Shown: positions 58,995-64,000 of the stretch, one piece after another | Layout: each line of letters begins with the position of its first letter | Numbering within the stretch: the stretch's first letter is position 1 | DNA from: Claveliimonas bilis | GTDB lineage: Bacteria; Bacillota; Clostridia; Lachnospirales; Lachnospiraceae | Reading direction: 5' to 3' | DNA: 64,000 nt | Assembly: GCF_030296775.1 (NCBI RefSeq) | Contig: NZ_AP027742.1 | Coordinates: forward strand, 1,488,001 to 1,552,000 | Translations under genes and position numbers: made by a program | Notes under the pieces: model-generated | What the model was told of the DNA's origin: nothing | Databases searched by the model: none | Seen by the model: only the letters and a program-made list of their open reading frames with translations

Positions 58995-60353
58995 ATGGCT
59001 TTTGACAGTTTGACAGAAAAACTTCAGAACGTATTCCGCAATTTGCGGAGCAAAGGCCGGCTGACAGAGGATGATGTCAAGGAGGCAATGAAGGAGATCA
59101 AAAGAGCGCTTCTTGCCGCTGACGTAAACTTTAAAGTCGTAAAGAATTTTATAAAAAATGTCCAGGAGCGAGCCATCGGGCAGGATGTGATGAACGGTCT
59201 GAATCCCGGCCAGATGGTGATAAAGATTGTAAATGAGGAACTGATTTCTCTGATGGGTTCCGAAACAACCGAGATCAAGCTTCAGCCCGGAAGCGCCATT
59301 ACTGTTATTATGATGGCTGGTCTCCAGGGTGCAGGTAAGACAACAACTACCGCAAAACTGGCGGGAAAATATAAATTAAAGGGGAAGAAACCTCTTCTTG
59401 TAGCATGTGACGTGTACAGACCGGCTGCTATCAAACAGCTGCAGGTCAATGGAGAAAAGCAGGGTGTGGAAGTCTTTTCCATGGGAGAAAATCACAAGCC
59501 TTCCAATATCGCCAAAGCAGCTCTGGAGCATGCGCAGAAAAATGGCAATAACCTGGTGATCCTTGATACGGCAGGACGGCTTCATATTGATGAGGACATG
59601 ATGGCAGAGCTTCAGGAAATCAAGGAAGCGGTAGAAGTACATCAGACGATTCTTGTTATTGACGCCATGACCGGACAGGATGCGGTTAATGTAGCAGAAG
59701 AATTTAATCAGAAAATTGGAATAGATGGTGTGATCGTTACAAAACTGGACGGTGACACAAGAGGCGGTGCGGCGCTGTCTGTTAAGGCGGTGACCGGGAA
59801 ACCGATTCTCTATGTAGGTATGGGAGAGAAGCTTTCTGACCTGGAACAGTTTTATCCGGACAGAATGGCATCCCGTATCCTGGGAATGGGGGATGTGCTT
59901 ACCCTCATCGAAAAGGCGGAGGCAGAAATCGACGAAGAAAAGGCAAAAGAAATGTCCCGCAAGATGAAAAAAGCACAGTTTGACTTTGATGATTTCCTGG
60001 AAAGCACCAAACAGATGAAAAATATGGGCGGTCTTTCCGGTATTCTAAGCATGCTGCCCGGCATGGGTCCCATGGGAGGTCTCGGGAAAAAAGGCATGCA
60101 GTTGGATGACAGTCAGACAGAAGAAGCAGAAAAGAAAATGGCGCGGATGGAAGCAATGATCTATTCTATGACTCCCCAGGAGCGCCGCGATCCGGATCTT
60201 CTGAATCCTTCCAGAAAGCACCGTATAGCCAGAGGCGCCGGTGTGGACATCAGTGAAGTGAACCGTATGGTAAAACAGTTCAATGAGATGAAAAAGATGA
60301 TGAAGATGATGGGAAAAGGTGGTAAAAAGGGAAAATTCAGATTACCTTTTTAA
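58995..60353 (+). CDS. ffh: Signal recognition particle protein Ffh
   Basis: A 452-residue SRP54 GTPase that delivers nascent membrane proteins to the translocon with 4.5S/6S RNA. N domain, then G domain with G1 GLQGAGKTTTTAKLA, CDVYRPAAIKQL, DTAGR, TKLDGDTRGGAAL, and the Met-rich M domain at the end (MGGLSGILSMLPGMG; KMMKMMGKGGKKGKF). Start after AGAGGAGTTAAAGA. Confidence 0.97.
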   Translation: MAFDSLTEKLQNVFRNLRSKGRLTEDDVKEAMKEIKRALLAADVNFKVVKNFIKNVQERAIGQDVMNGLNPGQMVIKIVNEELISLMGSETTEIKLQPGSAITVIMMAGLQGAGKTTTTAKLAGKYKLKGKKPLLVACDVYRPAAIKQLQVNGEKQGVEVFSMGENHKPSNIAKAALEHAQKNGNNLVILDTAGRLHIDEDMMAELQEIKEAVEVHQTILVIDAMTGQDAVNVAEEFNQKIGIDGVIVTKLDGDTRGGAALSVKAVTGKPILYVGMGEKLSDLEQFYPDRMASRILGMGDVLTLIEKAEAEIDEEKAKEMSRKMKKAQFDFDDFLESTKQMKNMGGLSGILSMLPGMGPMGGLGKKGMQLDDSQTEEAEKKMARMEAMIYSMTPQERRDPDLLNPSRKHRIARGAGVDISEVNRMVKQFNEMKKMMKMMGKGGKKGKFRLPF

Positions 60354-60417
60354 CCAGCACATATGCGGGTATCCGCAGTGTGCCAGATAGATAATAAAAA
60401 ATGTGGAGGTGAAAAAA

Positions 60418-60663
60418 ATGGCAGTAAAAATCAGATTAAAAAGAATGGGACAGAAAAAAGCTCCTTTCTATAGAATCGTTGTAGCTGATTCCAGATCCCC
60501 AAGAGATGGAAAGTTCATCGAGGAGATCGGAACATATGATCCGAACCAGGATCCTAGCGTGTTCAATGTAAATGAAGAAGCAGCAAAGAAATGGCTGAAC
60601 AACGGTGCGCAGCCTACAGAAGTAGTAGGAAAGATTTTCAAGGCAGCAGGCATTGAAAAATAA
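60418..60663 (+). CDS. rpsP: 30S ribosomal protein S16
   Basis: An 81-residue bS16: [38 protein letters not shown] is the family sequence. ATG 60418 follows GTGGAGGTGAAAAAA; the upstream in-frame ATG overlaps the ribosome binding site and is rejected. In the SRP/tRNA-modification operon. Confidence 0.97.
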   Translation: MAVKIRLKRMGQKKAPFYRIVVADSRSPRDGKFIEEIGTYDPNQDPSVFNVNEEAAKKWLNNGAQPTEVVGKIFKAAGIEK

Positions 60664-60683
60664 GACCGGGAGGTGTGCGTATC

Positions 60684-60914
60684 ATGAAGGAATTAGTAGA
60701 AGTCATCGTTAAAGCACTGGTAGATGACCCGGAAAGTGTTGTTGTGACAGAGAAAGAGGAAGGCCGTACAACAGTAGTTGAAGTGAAGGTGGCAGATTCC
60801 GATATGGGAAAAGTCATTGGAAAACAGGGCCGAATTGCAAAAGCAATCCGCGCTGTCGTAAAAGCAGCAGCATCGAAAGAAGATAAGAAAGTGGTAGTTG
60901 ATATCGCTGGCTAG
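60684..60914 (+). CDS. khpA: KH domain RNA-binding protein KhpA
   Basis: A 76-residue single-KH protein: MKELVEVIVKALVDDPESVVV, and the VIGKQGRIAKAIRAVV GxxG-type nucleic acid loop. KhpA partners with KhpB (EloR/Jag) to control cell elongation and sRNA binding in Firmicutes. ATG 60684 follows GGGAGGTGTGCGTATC, downstream of an in-frame ATG with no such spacing. Confidence 0.92.
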   Translation: MKELVEVIVKALVDDPESVVVTEKEEGRTTVVEVKVADSDMGKVIGKQGRIAKAIRAVVKAAASKEDKKVVVDIAG

Positions 60915-60917
60915 AAA

Positions 60918-60976
60918 GAAAAGCGCGTTTGGGGAAGCGAAGGGTCCAAAAAGACCATTTCCCGGACACGCTTTTA
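60918..60976 (+). terminator. Terminator-like hairpin between khpA and rimM
   Basis: Long nested hairpin: outer arms AAGCGCGTTTGGGG and CCCGGACACGCTTTT, inner GGTC/GACC pairs, then ATTCTTCT. Not perfect, but could attenuate transcription into rimM-trmD. The 150-bp gap (60915-61065) otherwise holds no gene. Confidence 0.6.
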
Positions 60977-61065
60977 TTCTTCTAAAGAAGAATTTTGGTT
61001 TCTGCAAAGAAGTTTTATTTGACGAATAAAAATATGTAAAAAGAGCAAAAGCAAGGAGAAAAACT

Positions 61066-61578
61066 ATGGAAAAACAGCTTCGGGTAGGCGTTATTTCTTC
61101 CACCCATGGGATAAGGGGCGAAGTAAAGGTATTTCCTACAACAGATGATGTGAAGCGTTTCAAAAAACTGAAGAAAGTTTATCTGGATACAGGAAAAGAA
61201 CAGATTCCCCTGGAGATAGAACAGGTCAGATTTTTTAAACAGTTTGCTATCTTAAAATTCAAGGGAATTGATAATATAAATGACATTGAGAAATATAAAG
61301 GGAAGGACATTCTGGTTGACAGAGAAAATGGAACTCCTCTTGGGAAGGATGAGTACTATATTGCTGATATGATCGGAATGGATGTATATACAGACAATCT
61401 GGAGGAACATTTCGGCAAATTGAAAGATGTTATGGCTACAGGCGCCAATGATGTCTATGTCATTGATTCCGACAAACATGGAGAGGTGCTTGTACCGGCG
61501 ATCCGGCAGTGTATCCTGGGTATTGACGTAGAAGAAAGAAAGATGACCATTCATCTGATGGAGGGACTGTTATCATGA
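61066..61578 (+). CDS. rimM: Ribosome maturation factor RimM
   Basis: A 170-residue 16S rRNA processing factor that helps assemble the 30S head. N-terminal beta barrel: [25 protein letters not shown]-terminal PRC-barrel: [15 protein letters not shown] and [28 protein letters not shown]. The TGA overlaps the ATG of trmD. Confidence 0.95.
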   Translation: MEKQLRVGVISSTHGIRGEVKVFPTTDDVKRFKKLKKVYLDTGKEQIPLEIEQVRFFKQFAILKFKGIDNINDIEKYKGKDILVDRENGTPLGKDEYYIADMIGMDVYTDNLEEHFGKLKDVMATGANDVYVIDSDKHGEVLVPAIRQCILGIDVEERKMTIHLMEGLLS

Positions 61579-62345
61579 TGCATTTTCATATTATGACACT
61601 GTTTCCGGAAATGGTGATGGCGGGACTTGGGACGAGCATAACCGGACGGGCCATCGACAGGGGACTTTTGTCTATTGATGCAGTCAACATCCGGGATTAT
61701 GCGTTCAACAAGCATAACAGTGTGGATGACTACCCTTACGGCGGAGGAGCGGGGATGCTGATGCAGGCGGAACCGGTGTATTTAACTTATGAGGCAATCC
61801 GGGAGAAAATAAACAGCCGGGAAGGGAAAGAAATATCAAAAGCGCCTCGGGTGATCTACCTGTCTCCCCAGGGAAAAACATTTTCACAGGAAATGGCAGA
61901 AGAACTTGCAAAAGAGGAAGACTTGATCCTTCTGTGCGGCCACTATGAAGGGATTGACGAAAGGGTACTGGAAGAGATCGTGACAGACTATGTTTCCATC
62001 GGCGATTATGTACTTACCGGAGGAGAACTTCCGGCTATGGTAATGGTGGACACCATTTCCAGGCTGGTTCCGGGTGTTCTGCACAATGATGTCTCTGCAG
62101 AGTTTGAAAGCTTTCAGGATCATCTTCTGGAATATCCCCAGTATTCCAGACCGGAAATCTGGCATGACAAGCAGGTGCCGCCTGTCCTTTTATCAGGTCA
62201 TCATGCCAATGTGGAAAAGTGGAGAAGAGAGCAGTCCGTGATCCGCACGGCAAAGAACCGACCGGATCTTCTTAAGAAAGCCCAGCTTACGGAAGCGGAG
62301 AGGAAGATGCTGGAAGAGAAGGGGCTGTTGGATGATACAATTTAG
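61575..62345 (+). CDS. trmD: tRNA (guanine-37-N1)-methyltransferase
   Basis: A 256-residue SPOUT-class enzyme that methylates G37 of tRNAs. [11 protein letters not shown] is the family N-terminus; [12 protein letters not shown] and the knot loop [19 protein letters not shown] are conserved. Coupled to rimM by overlap. The usual downstream rplS is absent; a repeat-flanked promoter region and NusG-like genes follow instead. Confidence 0.97.
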   Translation: MMHFHIMTLFPEMVMAGLGTSITGRAIDRGLLSIDAVNIRDYAFNKHNSVDDYPYGGGAGMLMQAEPVYLTYEAIREKINSREGKEISKAPRVIYLSPQGKTFSQEMAEELAKEEDLILLCGHYEGIDERVLEEIVTDYVSIGDYVLTGGELPAMVMVDTISRLVPGVLHNDVSAEFESFQDHLLEYPQYSRPEIWHDKQVPPVLLSGHHANVEKWRREQSVIRTAKNRPDLLKKAQLTEAERKMLEEKGLLDDTI

Positions 62346-62356
62346 ATAACAAAAAT

Positions 62357-62626
62357 CGCAGAGTAAACTACTCTGCGAAAATCATTTCATAATTTGTTTT
62401 GGAAAATAAAAATTCTCTGGAAGAATCCAGAGAATAATCAGATATTATTTTGAATAAATATGAGATTAGTTGTTATAGAAAAAAATTAAGATTAGTTTTA
62501 TTAGCATAAAATGAATCAAGAAATGGCTAAAATTATCGTAAAATGTACTTATTTAGTATTTTTTCTTGAACAGCTATACTTTATGATGTATAATAACTAA
62601 AGTTTCGCAGAGTAGTTTACTCTACG
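62357..62626. repeat. Inverted-repeat-flanked intergenic cassette (candidate invertible promoter)
   Basis: Two copies of a near-palindrome, arms CGCAGAGTA and TACTCTGCG around an asymmetric centre, occur at 62357-62377 (centre AAC) and 62606-62626 (centre GTT). Extended by AAA they match over 23 of 24 positions when one is reverse-complemented, so they are inverted relative to each other. They enclose 222 bp. Inside are a promoter pointing right (62566-62594) and a hairpin ATTCTCTGGA / TCCAGAGAAT (62412-62435) with its T-tract on the left. No gene is present in 62346-62650. Confidence 0.75.
62566..62594 (+). promoter_or_regulatory. Promoter inside the inverted-repeat cassette, reading toward the NusG-like genes
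   Basis: TTGAAC (62566-62571), 17-bp spacer, TATAAT (62589-62594). Transcripts would start about 62601 and so begin with the right-hand repeat hairpin. In the current orientation it drives the genes from 62651 onward. Confidence 0.7.
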
Positions 62627-62650
62627 AAAATCAAACAGGGAAGTGATGAT

Positions 62651-63154
62651 ATGTGGTACGCCTTAAAATGTCATCCCGGAAAAGAGCAGGAAATTCTGGA
62701 ATCCTGCCGTCAGGAAATTGACAGCAGGATTCTTTGTGACGCCTTCCTTTTCACTTACGATCAAATGAAACGTTACGAAGGAAGCTGGCATGTGGAGAAA
62801 AAGCAAATGTTTCCGCAGTACGTTTTCCTGGAAACCCAAGATGGCAGGGCGCTATTGGAACATTTTAAGTTTTCATCTGCATTCCCAGCGGCGGAAATCA
62901 AAGAAAATTTGAAAGAGATTTCTTCTGAAGAAGAAAGATTTTTGCAGAACCTTTACAGTACAGGACATCACCTTCCTATGTCGGAAGGATATATCCAGGA
63001 TGGAGAAACCCACGTGACATGCGGTCCGCTGGTGGGATGGGAAAGGCAGATCAAAAAGATTAACCGTCATAAACGTCTGGCAAAGCTTGCATTTCCAGGA
63101 GACAACTTTGTGACCATGATACCGGCAGGGTTGGAAATCAAAAGCAAGTCCTAG
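62651..63154 (+). CDS. NusG-paralogue transcription antitermination factor (LoaP-like)
   Basis: A 167-residue protein. MWYALKCHPGKEQEILESC is the NGN-domain start of specialised NusG proteins, MFPQYVFLE is its mid-strand, and the C-terminal ITCGPLVGWERQIKKINRHKRLAKLAF-like stretch is a KOW domain (here HVTCGPLVGWERQIKK). Unlike housekeeping NusG, no ribosomal or sec genes are nearby. LoaP and UpxY-type factors prevent early termination in long polysaccharide or antibiotic operons. It lies directly behind the candidate invertible promoter and ahead of a second NusG paralogue. Confidence 0.8.
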   Translation: MWYALKCHPGKEQEILESCRQEIDSRILCDAFLFTYDQMKRYEGSWHVEKKQMFPQYVFLETQDGRALLEHFKFSSAFPAAEIKENLKEISSEEERFLQNLYSTGHHLPMSEGYIQDGETHVTCGPLVGWERQIKKINRHKRLAKLAFPGDNFVTMIPAGLEIKSKS

Positions 63155-63214
63155 AATAGAAATCCGAAAACAAAATGTTTGTAAAGTGGAGATTTCGGCA
63201 GGAGTGAAGAAGCA

Positions 63215-63754
63215 GTGGGAAAATGGTATGTGATGCGCACTGTTCCCGGAAAAGAACAGGAAGCGGGAGCGCTGATGGAAAGGACCATAGATAAAAGCCT
63301 GTGGAGTCAGTGGAGAGTTTTGAAAAAACAGAAGCTGTTCCGTGCCAAAGGGAAGCTGTTCTTAAGTATGGAGACGATGTTCCCAGGCTACATTTTTGTC
63401 AAAAGCAGTCTGCCAAAAGAGCTGGAGGAGGAACTAAACAAATCCAGGGAGTATCCGAAGCTGATCGGAAATGAACCAATAGAAACCGTACCGGTGGAGG
63501 AGCAGGACTTGAGATTTCTCCAGGCTGTATGTGGAAAAGAATTGGAAAAGCCTATGAGCCTTTCCAGAGTAGAGGCAGACGAGGAAGGAAAGCTGATCCA
63601 TGTAGATGGAATCCTGAAGAAGTATGAGGGACAGATCATAAGGCAGCGCTTAAGGAAACGGTATGTGCTGGCAGAAGTAGAGCTGTTCCAGAGGAAAGAG
63701 AATGTACTGTTCGGGGTTTACTTGCCGGAGGATGAGATCTGGCAGGAAAGATGA
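63215..63754 (+). CDS. Second NusG-paralogue antitermination factor (LoaP-like)
   Basis: A 179-residue NusG paralogue: GKWYVMRTVPGKEQEAG (NGN start), METMFPGYIFVKS, and a C-terminal KOW-like part (GILKKYEGQIIRQRLRKRYVLAEVEL). GTG start with GCAGGAGTG 12 bp upstream. It differs clearly from the first copy, so the pair is not a recent duplication. Tandem copies suggest a hierarchy or partnership in controlling the following operon. Confidence 0.8.
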   Translation: MGKWYVMRTVPGKEQEAGALMERTIDKSLWSQWRVLKKQKLFRAKGKLFLSMETMFPGYIFVKSSLPKELEEELNKSREYPKLIGNEPIETVPVEEQDLRFLQAVCGKELEKPMSLSRVEADEEGKLIHVDGILKKYEGQIIRQRLRKRYVLAEVELFQRKENVLFGVYLPEDEIWQER

Positions 63755-63791
63755 GTGATAGAAGCAGTAATCACAGAGGAGTAAAAATGTA

Positions 63792-63935
63792 ATGGACAAG
63801 GAAACGTATTTGGCAGATCCGAGATTTAAGGGAATCGAGCCATTTAAAAATAAAGTGTGGCTTTCTTCTCCCACAATGCACGGGGACGAGCAGCGTTGGG
63901 TAGATGAAGCAATCTTGCTTACAAATCAATTATGA
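63792..63935 (+). pseudogene. 5' fragment of a DegT/DnrJ/EryC1/StrS sugar aminotransferase
   Basis: 47 codons beginning MDKETYLADPRFKGIEPF, then VWLSSPTMHGDEQRWVDEAI, ending LLTNQL and a TGA. This is the N-terminus of polysaccharide-locus PLP aminotransferases (WLSSPTMHGEE...EAF-TNW). The homology stops just where the conserved TNW would occur, so the gene is truncated or frameshifted. It marks the 5' end of a surface-polysaccharide cluster lying beyond the window; nothing further is supported in 63936-64000. Confidence 0.6.
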
Positions 63936-64000
63936 AGAGTAATTGAAGCTGTATTTTGAAATGATTCGAAAAGATAGAGGGAATTTGGTGGTAAGTTAAT

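Noticed and set aside
62357-62626. CRISPR-like repeat pair
   Set aside because: Only two copies, inverted rather than direct, 228 bp apart, with a promoter between them; no cas genes.

Overview
The window looks like a chromosome segment of an anaerobic gut Firmicute, most likely Lachnospiraceae (Clostridia). The signs are purine-rich ribosome binding sites, the gene order ylxM-ffh-rpsP-khpA-rimM-trmD, a B. subtilis-type PurF, LuxS, the DUF5716/DUF5717 pair, and a selenocysteine-containing glycine reductase. No rRNA, tRNA, CRISPR array or prophage was seen.

Layout. 1-2830: end of a spermidine/putrescine-type ABC importer operon with a nucleoside hydrolase. 2829-4913: gene remnants around an IS3-family element (tail of a CCA-adding enzyme, a lipoprotein N-terminus, an ORF lacking its start). 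5629-8216: an old-yellow-enzyme/FAD reductase paired with a SnoaL-fold protein that keeps the four catalytic residues of bile acid 7-alpha-dehydratase BaiE. 8333-13176: acyltransferase 3, two surface-glycan glycosyltransferases and a PLP aminotransferase. 13290-18667: a three-gene operon of unknown function (DUF5717, Hsp70/actin-like DUF5716, TPR-like protein). 18801-21072: polar amino acid ABC importer. 21260-24873: purC-purF-purB.

25057-38004 is a glycine/one-carbon island: fchA, folD, an AgcS amino acid:Na+ symporter, an IS30-family insertion, then a single-aptamer glycine riboswitch ahead of grdX-grdE-grdB-trxB-trxA-grdA-grdC-grdD. grdB and grdA each contain one in-frame UGA that must be read as selenocysteine, so simple ORF calling breaks both genes. 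Together these genes would import glycine, sense it, reduce it to acetyl phosphate with electrons from the thioredoxin pair, and run folate C1 chemistry beside it.

38105-58397 is mixed housekeeping and orphan genes: a secreted InlB/LRR protein, a GNAT-ThrE fusion, a degenerate Sir2, gltX, a UvrD-type helicase, a lipoprotein, a GH13 debranching-enzyme homologue that has lost all three catalytic acids, luxS, trpS, an ABC-F ATPase, patatin, an unusual TruA, a tandem-repeat high-cysteine mini-protein and a holin-like type I toxin. 58627-62345 is the SRP/ribosome maturation operon.

The last 1.7 kb holds what may be the most interesting structure. Two copies of a 24-bp palindromic repeat, inverted with respect to each other, enclose 222 bp carrying a strong promoter that points at two tandem NusG/LoaP-like antitermination factors, followed by the truncated start of a DegT/DnrJ-type sugar aminotransferase. 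This is the architecture expected of a phase-variable (invertible) promoter in front of a capsule or exopolysaccharide locus that would continue beyond the window.
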